From Pseudonocardia alni (GTDB lineage Bacteria > Actinomycetota > Actinomycetes > Mycobacteriales > Pseudonocardiaceae), in NCBI RefSeq assembly GCF_002813375.1, contig NZ_PHUJ01000003.1, forward strand, positions 4,030,001 through 4,094,000: DNA of 64,000 nucleotides, in the 5' to 3' direction. Each line of letters begins with the position of its first letter. Positions within the stretch are counted from its first letter, which is position 1. The position numbers and the translations under genes were made by a program. The notes below the pieces were generated by a model that searched no databases, was not told where the DNA came from, and was given only the letters and a program-made list of their open reading frames with translations. Shown one piece after another: positions 22,849 through 31,434 of this stretch.

Positions 22849-25179
22849 TCACGAGAACGCGGCCAGGAAGCGGTCCCGGAACTCGGCCATCAGCCACGGC
22901 GGCGCGTCCGGCGGCGGGAGCAGCCCGGGCGTCCAGCCCCAGTCGTCGATCCGGTCCAGCACGTCGGTGTCGCGGGTGATGACCGAGACGGGGACGTCGG
23001 AGCCCGCGCCGGGCCCGGACACCGTCGCGCCGGGCTCGTGGTCGCCCAGCATCAGGACGACGAGGTCCCGGTCGCCCTCCGGGCGGTCGGCGACCCAGCC
23101 GGTGGCGCTGCGCAGCGCGTACTCCAGGGAGGTCAGGTAGTCCCCGCGCAGCGTCTCCCGGTCCAGGGAGAAGATCGTGTCGTAGGACTGCTGGCCGCCG
23201 GCGTACGGCCCGTAGACGGCGCCGTCGCCGATCCCGGCCGGGTCCAGCAGCGGGGGCACCGGCGACCACGGCGCGTGGCTGGAGGTCAGCACCACGGTGC
23301 CGAGCACCGGGCCCCGGTCGGGGCGGTCGAGCTCGAGCCGGGAGAACGCGTCGAGGGTGTACTGGTCGGGCATCGGGGACCAGCTGAACGGCGGGCCGGT
23401 GTAGCCGAGGTCGTCGCCGGCGTACACCCGCTGGTGGCCGAAGAACGCTGCCTCGGGCCACTCCCGCGTCGTCGCCGGGGTGATCACGGTGGTCTCCCAC
23501 CCGGCGTCGCGGAACGCGCGGGGCAGCGTCAGCCGGTCGGACGCGGTGAGCCGGTCGTGCGCGCCCTGGTCGGCGATGGAGAGCCCGGAGAACAGCGTCG
23601 CGTGGGCGAGCCAGCTGCCGCCGCCGCTGATCGGTGCGGTGAGCACGCCGCTGCGCGCGCCGTACCCGGCCGCGGTGAGGCGGGCGTCGGCCTCGGCGAG
23701 GACCGGCCGGATCCGGGGCGCCATCGCGGGGGCGTTCTGGGCATTGCGGCCGTAGCTCTCCACGAAGGTGATCACGACGTCCTTGCCGCGCAGCGCGGAC
23801 AGCAGCGCGTCGGGCGGGGCGCCGTCCCAGCCGTCGCGGGCCAGGCTCTCGGTGAGCTCGCGGCGCTCCCGCAGCGTCTCGGGGACCTGCCGGGCACGGT
23901 GCGCGACCTCGGCGACGCCGTCGGCGGCGGCCACCGGCACCCCGGGGACCAGGCGGGCGTCGGCGACCGTGCCCACGACCAGCCAGGCCGCGGCCAGCAG
24001 CGCGGCGACGCCGACGGTGGCCCGCCGGTGCCGGGCCGCGAGCCGTCCGAGCCGGACGGCCGCGGCGGCCGTCGCCACGACCAGGCCCACCGCGACGACG
24101 GCGGCGAGCACCACGACCGCCGTCCCGGCGGCGCCGGCGGTGCCCTGCAGGAAGTCGTGCGCGTTGCCCAGCAGCGACCAGTCGGACACGGCGTCGAACC
24201 GGCGGCCCTGGAAGGTGAGGAACCCGATGTCGGCCAGCTTGAGCAGCCCGAGCGCGGCGAGCAGCGCCCCGGCCAGGGCGGCGGCGACCCGCCGGGCCCG
24301 CCCGGGCAGCAGCGCGAGCACCGCGGCCCCGAGGACCGCCTCGATCGGCAGCCGCAGCAGCCCGGCCGGGTCGAGGGCGACCGGGTCGGCGGGCAGCACC
24401 AGGATCCCGCCGACGAGCGCGAGACAGAGCGTGGTGAGCAGCGCGGCCCCGGCCCGTCGGGCGTGGAACGGGTGCCGGTCGGCGGCCCGCCACAGCTGCA
24501 CCACCGACACGCCGAACGACCACACCAGCGCAGCCAGCGCCATCCCGACCGCGGTGAGCGCGACGGCGTCGGGCAACACCCCGGCCGCGGTCACCACGAG
24601 CACGATCCCCTGCAGGGCGGCGACGACCTTGGCCGAGTAGCGCGGCGGGAGCTCGCCGCGCAGCCACGGGGCGACCCGCCCGGCGGCGACGAAGGCGTAG
24701 CGCAGCAGGCCCAGCGCGGTGACCCACCACTGCCCGGTCGTCGCCGCGACGTGCGCCGACAGCACCATCAGCAGGAAGGCGTCGGTCTCCATGTCGAACC
24801 GGGCGCCCAGCGCGGTCGCCGTGCCGGTGCGGCGCGCGACCGGGCCGTCGACGCCGTCGAGGACGAGCGCGACGCCGACGAGCGCCACGAGCGCCACGGT
24901 TCCGGCGCCGTCCAGCCCGACCAGCGCGACGACCGCCACGGCGAGCGCCCCCCGGGCCACCGTGACCACCCCGGCCGGGCCGAGCGTGCGCTCCCCGGCG
25001 CGGCGCGCGGCCCGCAGCAGCAGCGCCGCGGCGACGACGCCGACGACGGCCGCGCCGGTGACCCGCAGGGCACCGGCCCCGGCCGTCGGCACGAGCACGG
25101 CGAGGACGGCCGCGAGCAGCGCCGCGCCCGCCGCGACCTGGAGGGCGACGGGGGCGGTACCGCTGGTCTTCCGGAGCAT
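22849..25179 (-). CDS. CDP-alcohol phosphotransferase fused to LtaS-like sulfatase-fold domain
   Basis: 776-residue membrane protein. The N-terminal half holds an intact CDP-alcohol phosphotransferase motif, D-x2-DG-x2-AR-x8-G-x3-D-x3-D (DGVDGPVARR... near residue 108), among membrane helices. About ten helices in all precede an extracellular alkaline-phosphatase/sulfatase fold from about residue 470. Motifs there are VITFVESYGRN, GGGSWLAHATLFSGL (candidate nucleophile Ser or Thr) and VLMLGDHEPG. One half would use a CDP-alcohol, the other would transfer or cleave a phospho-head group outside the membrane. It is convergent with the RibD-like gene 4 bases away. The ATG at 25179 has a weak ribosome site. 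Confidence 0.87.
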   Translation of the reverse strand: MLRKTSGTAPVALQVAAGAALLAAVLAVLVPTAGAGALRVTGAAVVGVVAAALLLRAARRAGERTLGPAGVVTVARGALAVAVVALVGLDGAGTVALVALVGVALVLDGVDGPVARRTGTATALGARFDMETDAFLLMVLSAHVAATTGQWWVTALGLLRYAFVAAGRVAPWLRGELPPRYSAKVVAALQGIVLVVTAAGVLPDAVALTAVGMALAALVWSFGVSVVQLWRAADRHPFHARRAGAALLTTLCLALVGGILVLPADPVALDPAGLLRLPIEAVLGAAVLALLPGRARRVAAALAGALLAALGLLKLADIGFLTFQGRRFDAVSDWSLLGNAHDFLQGTAGAAGTAVVVLAAVVAVGLVVATAAAAVRLGRLAARHRRATVGVAALLAAAWLVVGTVADARLVPGVPVAAADGVAEVAHRARQVPETLRERRELTESLARDGWDGAPPDALLSALRGKDVVITFVESYGRNAQNAPAMAPRIRPVLAEADARLTAAGYGARSGVLTAPISGGGSWLAHATLFSGLSIADQGAHDRLTASDRLTLPRAFRDAGWETTVITPATTREWPEAAFFGHQRVYAGDDLGYTGPPFSWSPMPDQYTLDAFSRLELDRPDRGPVLGTVVLTSSHAPWSPVPPLLDPAGIGDGAVYGPYAGGQQSYDTIFSLDRETLRGDYLTSLEYALRSATGWVADRPEGDRDLVVLMLGDHEPGATVSGPGAGSDVPVSVITRDTDVLDRIDDWGWTPGLLPPPDAPPWLMAEFRDRFLAAFS

Positions 25180-25228
25180 CAGGTGTCCAGCATGCCCGAC
25201 TTGTCCGGTGATCGACCCGGCGGTGCGG

Positions 25229-25981
25229 TCAGGCGGGCACGTGGCGGGCGTAGACGTCGCCCGAGCGGCCCAGCGGGCGGCGCCGGTCGAGCAGGGCGCG
25301 GAGCTCGGCGGCGTCCACCCAGCGGTCGCCGGCCGAGGTGTCCCAGGTCATCGTCTCGACGGGGGAGTAGCGGTAGACGTAGCGGCCCAGGGCCTCGATG
25401 CGGGCGAGCGACTCCAGGGTCGCGTCGTGTGCGGCGGGCAGGTACTCCACCGACAGCGCGGGCAGCGGGCGCGACAGCCCGTCGAGGACGTCGGCCTCGA
25501 AGCCCTCGACGTCGATCTTGCAGAAGGCCGGGACGCCGTACTCGGCGATGAGCGCGTCGAGCGTGCTGACCGGCACCTCGATCGAGGAGTCCCAGGTCAC
25601 CCGGCTGAACCCGGCGTCGTCGGCGACGGTGTCGCGCCAGCGCTGCGACAGCGTCGAGACGGTGGGGGTGGCGCGGGAGACCCCGAGGCGGGCGGTGCCC
25701 GCCGCGGCGCCGAGCGCGAGGGGCAGGACGGTCACGGCGTCGTCGCGGCCGAAGAACAGGCGCAGCAGCCGGGTGAAGTCCGGCTGCGGCTCGACGGCGA
25801 CCACCCGCGCCCCCAGGGCCCGCCAGGCACGCACCCGGTTGCCGGCGTGCGCGCCGACGTCGAAGGCGAGGTCGCCGGGACGCAGGAACGCGGAGTAGAA
25901 GCGGCGCATCCGGCGCTGCCGGCCCGGGATCCCGTGGTAGGTCGCGAGCGAGCGGGCGATGCCGGAGGCACGGGTGAGCAC
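25229..25981 (-). CDS. FkbM-family methyltransferase
   Basis: 250 residues. SAM motif LAFDVGAHAGNRVRAW near residue 43, acidic VVAVEPQPD, and the FkbM signature FCKIDVEGFEADVLDGL near 150. It probably O-methylates a sugar or small molecule. The GTG at 25981 is chosen because a TACGCT -10 box lies 6 bases upstream (25988-25993), giving a leaderless transcript. It lies beside, but is not coupled to, the pyrimidine/pterin cluster. Confidence 0.87.
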   Translation of the reverse strand: MLTRASGIARSLATYHGIPGRQRRMRRFYSAFLRPGDLAFDVGAHAGNRVRAWRALGARVVAVEPQPDFTRLLRLFFGRDDAVTVLPLALGAAAGTARLGVSRATPTVSTLSQRWRDTVADDAGFSRVTWDSSIEVPVSTLDALIAEYGVPAFCKIDVEGFEADVLDGLSRPLPALSVEYLPAAHDATLESLARIEALGRYVYRYSPVETMTWDTSAGDRWVDAAELRALLDRRRPLGRSGDVYARHVPA

Positions 25982-25987
25982 GCCCCG

Positions 25988-25993
25988 AGCGTA
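25988..25993 (-). promoter_or_regulatory. Leaderless -10 box of FkbM gene
   Basis: TACGCT on the minus strand, 6-base spacer to the GTG start. Confidence 0.55.
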
Positions 25994-26025
25994 GTGGACG
26001 AACGAGGAGGAAACGGACTCGACGG

Positions 26026-26583
26026 TCAGGGGGTGGCCGGGCTGCGGTCGGCGGTCTCCACGACCCCGGCCAGCAGCGTCCGCTCGGTGACCCCGGCGAT
26101 CTCCTGCCGGCCGAGCCTGCCGTCGTGCGCGGCGAGCACCGCCCGGGTCAGCAGGGCGTAGAGCGCCTCGGTCATCCACGTCGCGGACTGGGTCACGCAG
26201 AAGGCCCCGCTCCGCTGGCCGCGCCGGAACAGCTCGACGAGCAGGGTGTCCATCTCGGCGTAGCGGGCCAGGACCTCGTCGCTGGACTGGATGCGCTCGG
26301 CGAGCACCCACAGGTCCACCGAGGGCAGCAGGCCGACGATGACCCGGCGCACCGCCTCGATCGGGTCGCCCTCGTCGGTCCGGGCCTCCCGGATCGCGGC
26401 GATCCCGCGCTCCACGCCCATCTCGCTGAGCTCGGAGAGCAGGGCCTCCCGGCCGTCGACGAGCCGGTGCAGGGTCGCCCGGCTGATGCCGGCGCCGGTC
26501 GCGATCTCCGACATCGACGCGGCCGGGTTCTGCACGAGCACGGTCGCGGCCGCGAGGAGCACGTCGTTCCGCTCGATGGCCAC
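26026..26583 (-). CDS. TetR-family regulator
   Basis: 185 residues with a helix-turn-helix MSEIATGAGISRATLHRLVDGREAL (about 24-48) and a helical ligand domain. A TACCGT box lies 7 bases before the GTG at 26583, consistent with leaderless start. It lies between the FkbM gene and the SDR gene on the same strand and may control either. No clear palindromic operator was found. Confidence 0.88.
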   Translation of the reverse strand: MAIERNDVLLAAATVLVQNPAASMSEIATGAGISRATLHRLVDGREALLSELSEMGVERGIAAIREARTDEGDPIEAVRRVIVGLLPSVDLWVLAERIQSSDEVLARYAEMDTLLVELFRRGQRSGAFCVTQSATWMTEALYALLTRAVLAAHDGRLGRQEIAGVTERTLLAGVVETADRSPATP

Positions 26584-26590
26584 GCCGGAG

Positions 26591-26596
26591 ACGGTA
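26591..26596 (-). promoter_or_regulatory. Leaderless -10 box of TetR gene
   Basis: TACCGT on the minus strand, 7-base spacer to the GTG start. Confidence 0.5.
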
Positions 26597-26608
26597 GACC
26601 TCCCGGCG

Positions 26609-27703
26609 TCAGACCATCGCAGCCGTTCCGACCTGCGGATTCGCGCTGAAGAAGCGGACCATCGCGTCGACGTGCCCGGCGAACGACGGGCAGTGGACGC
26701 CGAGCCCGCCGAGCATCGCCGTCGTCGCGTCGGTGTCGTAGTGCGACGGGTGGGTCAGGTACTCCAGCGTGCTCGACGGGACCTGGAACAGCCGTCCGAC
26801 GCCGGGTACGTGGTCGATGGAGAACGCGGCGAGCCCGACCGGCATCGGCACCACGCGCAGCTGCTTGCCGAGCCGGTCGGCGAAGACCTCGCACATCTCG
26901 GTCACCGTCGGCGGGGCCGGCTGGGCCAGCGCGAACGTCCGGTTCACCGCCGGGCCGTGCCCGGCCAGCGCGGCGATCCCGTCGACGACGTAGTCCGAGG
27001 GCACCAGGTTGAACCGGGTCCGCGACGCGGCGCGGGGGAGCGGCGCGAACGCCGTCCGGCCCTGCCGGGCCAGCAGCTGGAGCAGGTAGTAGGGGCCGTC
27101 GAACTTCTGCGTCGCACCGGTCACCGAGTCCCCGACGACGACCGAGGGCCGGTAGACCGACACCGGCAGGCCGGCGTCGCGGGCCTTCGCCACGACGCGC
27201 TCGGCCTCGTGCTTGGTGTGGTCGTAGTGGTTGGCGAAGGGCTGGCCGAGCTCCAGGTCGGTCTCGGAGAAGATGCCGTCGTAGCGGCCCGAGACGTAGC
27301 AGGTCGACACGTACTGCAGCCGGGCCAGCTGCGACGCGGCCTCGGCGAACCGCACGACGTGCCGCGTGCCCTCGACGTTCACCCGCCAGGCGACGTCCGC
27401 CGGCACCGAGAGGTCGTAGACCGCGGCCAGGTGGAAGATCTCCAGCGGTCCGCCGAGCAGGCGCTCGCGCTCGGCCCGTTCCAGTCCCAGTCCGTCGACG
27501 GTGATGTCCCCGACCACGAGGTCGGTGCGCCCGGCGATCTCCGGCGCCTCGCGCTCGATCCTGGCCAGCGTCGTGCGGGCCTGGTCGAGGAACTTCGCCT
27601 GCACCAGTGCGACCGCGCGCGCGTCGGGCGCTCGGCGCAGCGTCCGCGGCAGCAGGGCCGACCCGAGGAACCCCGGGAACCCGGTGAACAGCACGACACC
27701 CAC
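26609..27703 (-). CDS. NAD(P)-binding SDR of the fatty acyl-CoA reductase type (NAD_binding_4)
   Basis: 364 residues. The Rossmann start is VVLFTGFPGFLGSALL. Extended-SDR landmarks follow: IFHLAAVYDL near residue 90, STCYVSG and the catalytic YDHTKHEAE (YxxxK) near 158. The layout matches the NAD_binding_4 group that reduces or epimerises acyl or sugar groups. GAGAGG lies about 9 bases before the GTG at 27703. It may reduce an acyl thioester, but no carrier-protein or ligase gene is adjacent. Confidence 0.85.
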   Translation of the reverse strand: MGVVLFTGFPGFLGSALLPRTLRRAPDARAVALVQAKFLDQARTTLARIEREAPEIAGRTDLVVGDITVDGLGLERAERERLLGGPLEIFHLAAVYDLSVPADVAWRVNVEGTRHVVRFAEAASQLARLQYVSTCYVSGRYDGIFSETDLELGQPFANHYDHTKHEAERVVAKARDAGLPVSVYRPSVVVGDSVTGATQKFDGPYYLLQLLARQGRTAFAPLPRAASRTRFNLVPSDYVVDGIAALAGHGPAVNRTFALAQPAPPTVTEMCEVFADRLGKQLRVVPMPVGLAAFSIDHVPGVGRLFQVPSSTLEYLTHPSHYDTDATTAMLGGLGVHCPSFAGHVDAMVRFFSANPQVGTAAMV

Positions 27704-27794
27704 GGGTGCACCGCCTCTCGCGCGGCGTCCGTGCCGCATCGTCGCTCGCCGGGACGCTATCCGGTACCGGCCGTACCGTCCGGGTGGGTGTGAC

Positions 27795-28592
27795 CTAGAT
27801 CAGCGTCGACGCGTGGTCGGGCACGTCGCGCTGCACCTCGCGCGGCGGGCGCTCGTAGCCCGTCGACGGCTTCCGGTCCGGCAGCGTCAGCACCTGTCGC
27901 GCCACCGGCTCCCAGGGGATCGACCCGAGCAGGTGGTGGATCATGTTGATCCGCGCGTTGCGCTTCTGTTCGGCCTCGACGATCCACCACGGCGCGTGCT
28001 CGGTGTCGGTGTGGATCAGCATGTCGTCGCGGGCGCGGGAGTAGTCGTCCCAGCGGGTCATCGACTCGAGGTCCATCGGCGAGAGCTTCCATTGCTTGAG
28101 CGGGTTCTCCAGCCGCTCGGCGAACCGCCGCGCCTGCTCCTCGGCGCTGACCGAGAACCAGTACTTGCGCAGGTGGATGCCGTCCTCGACGAGCATGTTC
28201 TCGAACACCGGCGCCTGGCGCAGGAAGCGGCGGTACTCGGTCTCGGTGCAGAACCCCATCACCCGCTCGACGCCGGCGCGGTTGTACCAGGACCGGTCCA
28301 TCAGCACGATCTCGCCGGCCGCGGGCAGCTGCTCGATGTAGCGCTGGAAGTACCACTGCCCCTTCTGGCGCTCGGTCGGCGCGGGCAGTGCGACGATCCG
28401 GGTGAACCGCGGGTTGAGGTACTGGGTGACCCGCTGGATCGCCCCGCCCTTGCCCGCGGCGTCGCGTCCCTCGAAGACCACGACCACCCGTGCGCCCGAC
28501 GCCCGGACCCACTCCTGCATCTGCAGCAGCTCGCCCTGCAGGCGGAGCAGCTCGGCGTCGTAGACCTTGCGCGGCAGCTTCGGGGTGCTCAC
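27795..28592 (-). CDS. ppk2: Polyphosphate kinase 2
   Basis: 265-residue single-domain PPK2, which phosphorylates nucleotides from polyphosphate. Walker A is FEGRDAAGKGGAI near residue 43, Walker B MDRSWYNRAGVERVMGF near 100, and the lid contains DTEHAPWWIVEAEQKRNAR near 195. The start is GTG at 28592; a second in-frame GTG two codons upstream is equally possible. It is divergent from the MFS gene across an AT-rich 139-base region. Confidence 0.94.
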   Translation of the reverse strand: MSTPKLPRKVYDAELLRLQGELLQMQEWVRASGARVVVVFEGRDAAGKGGAIQRVTQYLNPRFTRIVALPAPTERQKGQWYFQRYIEQLPAAGEIVLMDRSWYNRAGVERVMGFCTETEYRRFLRQAPVFENMLVEDGIHLRKYWFSVSAEEQARRFAERLENPLKQWKLSPMDLESMTRWDDYSRARDDMLIHTDTEHAPWWIVEAEQKRNARINMIHHLLGSIPWEPVARQVLTLPDRKPSTGYERPPREVQRDVPDHASTLI

Positions 28593-28731
28593 CGGCACAG
28601 CCAACCAGAAGGCGGGGTGACGTGGCGGACAGCGCGGTGGGCTGGCGCGTCGCCTATTTACTCGTCTAGCGTGTTTATTCGCGACGACGACGCCGCCTCC
28701 CTGTCCCGCCACGTCCCGGAGGAGGCACCCG

Positions 28732-29931
28732 ATGCGTGCCGTCACCACCCGTCCCGCCTTCGCGCTCGCCGCACTCGCCGTCGGCGCCTTCGCCATCGGC
28801 ACCGGCGAGTTCGTGATCATGGGCCTGCTGCCCGACGTCGCCGGCGGGCTCGCCGTCGACATCCCCGGCGCGGGCCGGCTGATCTCGGCGTACGCGGTCG
28901 GCGTCGTCGTGGGGGCCCCGCTGCTGATCGCGGCGGCGAACCGGTTCCCGCGCAAGCACGTCCTCATCGGACTCATGGCCGGCTACGCCGCGTTCAACGT
29001 GCTGTCCGCCGTCGTGCCCGGCTACCTGCCGGTGCTCGCCGCCCGGTTCCTCGCCGGGCTCCCGCACGGCGCCTTCTTCGGGATCGGCGCCGTCGTCGCG
29101 GGCGGGCTCGTGAGCGCCGACCGCCGGGCCCGCGCGATGGCGACGATGTTCGCCGGGCTGACCCTGGCCAACGTCGCGGGCGTCCCGGTCGGGACCCTGC
29201 TCGGCCAGCAGCTCGGGTGGAGGCCGGTGTTCGGCGTCGTCGGGGTGATCGCCGCGGTCGCCGCGGTGGCCGTCGCCGCCTGCGTCCCCGACGTCCGCGA
29301 CGCCACCCCGGTGCGCCTGCGCGCCGAGCTGCGCGCCCTCACCCACCGTCCGGTGTGGACGGCGCTGCTGATCGCGACGGTCGGCGGGGCCGCGCTGTTC
29401 AGCACCTACAGCTACATCACCCCGATGCTGGTCGAGGTCGCCGGGTTCACCCCGACCGAGGTCACGCTGCTGCTCGCGTTGTTCGGCGTCGGCATGACCG
29501 TCGGGAACCTGGTCGGCGCCCGCCTGGCCGACATCGCGACCATGCCGACGATCTACGGCGCACTCGTCGCCGACGCCGTCGTCGCGCTGCTGTTCGTGCC
29601 GGCCCTGCAGAACCAGGCGACCGCGGTCGTCGCCCTGTTCACCTTCGCCGTGACGACGTTCGCGCTGGTCCCGGCGGTGCAGCTGCGGATCATCAGCGGC
29701 GCCGGTGACGCGCCGAACCTGGCCTCGGCGGCCAACCAGGCCGCGTTCAACGTCGCCAACGCGATCGGGGCCGCCCTGGGCGGCATGGTGATCGCGGCCG
29801 GCTACGGCTACGCCTCGCCGAACGTCGTCGCGGCCGGGCTGGCCGTGGTCGGGCTGGTCGTCGCGGTGCCGGCCGGGCGTGGGGACCGGACGGCGGCGTC
29901 CCGGGCGCGCGCGGCCGCCGCGGCGGTGTGA
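28732..29931 (+). CDS. DHA1-family MFS exporter (AraJ-like)
   Basis: 399 residues, 12 helices. The first helix has the family signature FAIGTGEFVIMGLLPDVA, loop 2-3 is RFPRKHVLIG, and motif C is ANVAGVPVGTLLGQQ near residue 145. GGAGGAGG precedes the ATG. The family exports sugars, drugs and small metabolites; the substrate here is unknown. The AT-rich stretch at 28653-28682 upstream (TAGCGT -10 candidate) is the likely promoter. Confidence 0.9.
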   Translation: MRAVTTRPAFALAALAVGAFAIGTGEFVIMGLLPDVAGGLAVDIPGAGRLISAYAVGVVVGAPLLIAAANRFPRKHVLIGLMAGYAAFNVLSAVVPGYLPVLAARFLAGLPHGAFFGIGAVVAGGLVSADRRARAMATMFAGLTLANVAGVPVGTLLGQQLGWRPVFGVVGVIAAVAAVAVAACVPDVRDATPVRLRAELRALTHRPVWTALLIATVGGAALFSTYSYITPMLVEVAGFTPTEVTLLLALFGVGMTVGNLVGARLADIATMPTIYGALVADAVVALLFVPALQNQATAVVALFTFAVTTFALVPAVQLRIISGAGDAPNLASAANQAAFNVANAIGAALGGMVIAAGYGYASPNVVAAGLAVVGLVVAVPAGRGDRTAASRARAAAAAV

Positions 29932-29937
29932 CGGGGT

Positions 29938-30624
29938 TCAGTACCCGGCGCGACGCAGCGCCTCCCCGAACACCTCGGTGATGGCGGCGTAGCCGCGGTC
30001 GTTGGGGTGGAACCGGTCGGAGGCGAGCTTGCCGCGCCAGTGCCGCGTCCGCGGGTCCCGCAGCTCGGCCAGTACCAGCCCGCGGCGCCGCACGGCGTCG
30101 TCGATCAGGCCGTTGACCTGCACCGCCGCGGCGAAGGTGCCCGGCTGGTTGCCGACGACCGTGCCGCGCGGGAGCCGGTCGAGCAGGGCCGCGTACCGGC
30201 TCCCGACGCCCTCCTGGTGCTTGGGCTGCATCAGGTCGTTCGACCCGATCAGGCACAGCAGCAGGTCCGGGTGCAGCCGCAGCGCCGCCGGGAGCTGCGC
30301 GTCGAGGACGTCGTCGACGCGGGCGCCGTACTGGGACAGGTTGACCGTGCGCCAGCCCGGCAGCAGCGGGATCAGCTGCCCGAACCAGCCGCGCTCCGGG
30401 GCCGACGCGCCGACGCCCTGGGCCATCGAGTCGCCCAGCGCGACGCACACCGGCCCGGTCCGGGCGAGCTCGGTGCGGTTGCGCTGCTCCCAGTACGCGG
30501 CGTAGGGCTCGATCTGCTGCTGCACCCGGCGGATCGCGGGCACGAACCGGGACACCGCGGTGATCACCCGGCCCGGCGGGCGCCCGGTCCGGTTGGAGAA
30601 GCCGAGATCGCCCGCGTCGGTCAC
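29938..30624 (-). CDS. SGNH/GDSL-family hydrolase
   Basis: 228 residues. Block I is VALGDSMAQGVG near residue 62 (nucleophile Ser), the block II Gly is in SQYGARVDD, block III is LIGSNDLM (Asn), and block V has DRFHPNDRGY (Asp and His). No signal peptide is seen, so it is probably a cytoplasmic esterase or lipase-like enzyme. It is convergent with the MFS gene and follows the DsbA-like gene on the same strand by 22 bases. Confidence 0.9.
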   Translation of the reverse strand: MTDAGDLGFSNRTGRPPGRVITAVSRFVPAIRRVQQQIEPYAAYWEQRNRTELARTGPVCVALGDSMAQGVGASAPERGWFGQLIPLLPGWRTVNLSQYGARVDDVLDAQLPAALRLHPDLLLCLIGSNDLMQPKHQEGVGSRYAALLDRLPRGTVVGNQPGTFAAAVQVNGLIDDAVRRRGLVLAELRDPRTRHWRGKLASDRFHPNDRGYAAITEVFGEALRRAGY

Positions 30625-30646
30625 GTCTCCAGTGAAGCAGAGATCG

Positions 30647-31351
30647 TCACCGCACCGTCGTCTCCCCGTGCGCGATCCGCGCGGTCAGCGGGGTGTCGGG
30701 GAACGACCGCAGGCTCCGCTTGAGCTCGGCGAACCCGGGCCAGGTGGCGAGGGTGTACGTCGCCTCCCACAGCCGCAGCGCGTCCTCGCCGAACGGCACG
30801 GAGTCGATCACCGGCCCGAACAGGGCCGGCCCGTCCGGCGGGGAGAACGACAGGATCGGGGTGCCGACGTCGTCGCCGCACCGCCGCCGGGCCTCCGCCA
30901 CGTTCGCGGCGAGGCCCTCGTCGAGGTCGGTGCCCGTCGCGGCGTCGGCCAGGGCAGGGTCCAGACCGAGGTCCTCCAGCACCGGACGCAGGTCCCGCTG
31001 CTGCGCCATGACCCGCATGACCGGGTCGAAGCCCTCGCCGTCGGGTGCGGGGGAGTCCCACACCAGCTCGCCGAACCGGGTGTAGAGGTCCCCGACGACC
31101 TCGGGACCCGCCACCGCCTCGGCCGCGGCGATCACCCGCAGCATCTCCAGGCCGCGGAGGTGGGAGTCCGGGTAGGACTCCGAGACCTTCCGCCGCTCCT
31201 CGTAGGAGATGCCCTCGTTCAGCATCGCCAGCGGCAACGGGCGCCAGTGCACCGCCAGCTCGCGAAGGCGGCCCACCTCCACCACCCAGCGGGACGTGAC
31301 CCAGCAGAACGGGCAGATCGGGTCGAAGAAGAACTCGAGTTCGTCGCTCAT
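30647..31351 (-). CDS. DsbA-family thioredoxin-fold protein
   Basis: 234 residues. Thioredoxin-fold start LEFFFDPICPFCWVTSRWV with CPFC motif near residue 13, a helical insertion, and the cis-Pro segment DDVGTPILSFSP. No export signal, as in the intracellular FrnE/mycothiol-linked DsbA group. It may act as a disulfide oxidoreductase or thiol-dependent isomerase. GGGTGGG is immediately upstream of the ATG at 31351. It probably forms an operon with the SGNH hydrolase. Confidence 0.88.
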   Translation of the reverse strand: MSDELEFFFDPICPFCWVTSRWVVEVGRLRELAVHWRPLPLAMLNEGISYEERRKVSESYPDSHLRGLEMLRVIAAAEAVAGPEVVGDLYTRFGELVWDSPAPDGEGFDPVMRVMAQQRDLRPVLEDLGLDPALADAATGTDLDEGLAANVAEARRRCGDDVGTPILSFSPPDGPALFGPVIDSVPFGEDALRLWEATYTLATWPGFAELKRSLRSFPDTPLTARIAHGETTVR

Positions 31352-31422
31352 CCCACCCGGGTACCCGGTCGGCGTGCCGGCAGTGCCGCGCAGGCGCGTC
31401 GGCGCTCCCACGGAGATCGACC

Positions 31423-31428
31423 TACGGT
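31423..31428 (+). promoter_or_regulatory. Leaderless -10 box
   Basis: TACGGT, 6-base spacer to the ATG at 31435. Confidence 0.55.
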
Positions 31429-31434
31429 GGGTCC

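Noticed and set aside
23038..25551. 837-codon open frame opposite the CDP-alcohol phosphotransferase/sulfatase gene
   Set aside because: It is the antisense of a gene with clear motifs. Its product is Arg/Gly/Gln-rich low complexity with no fold signature.
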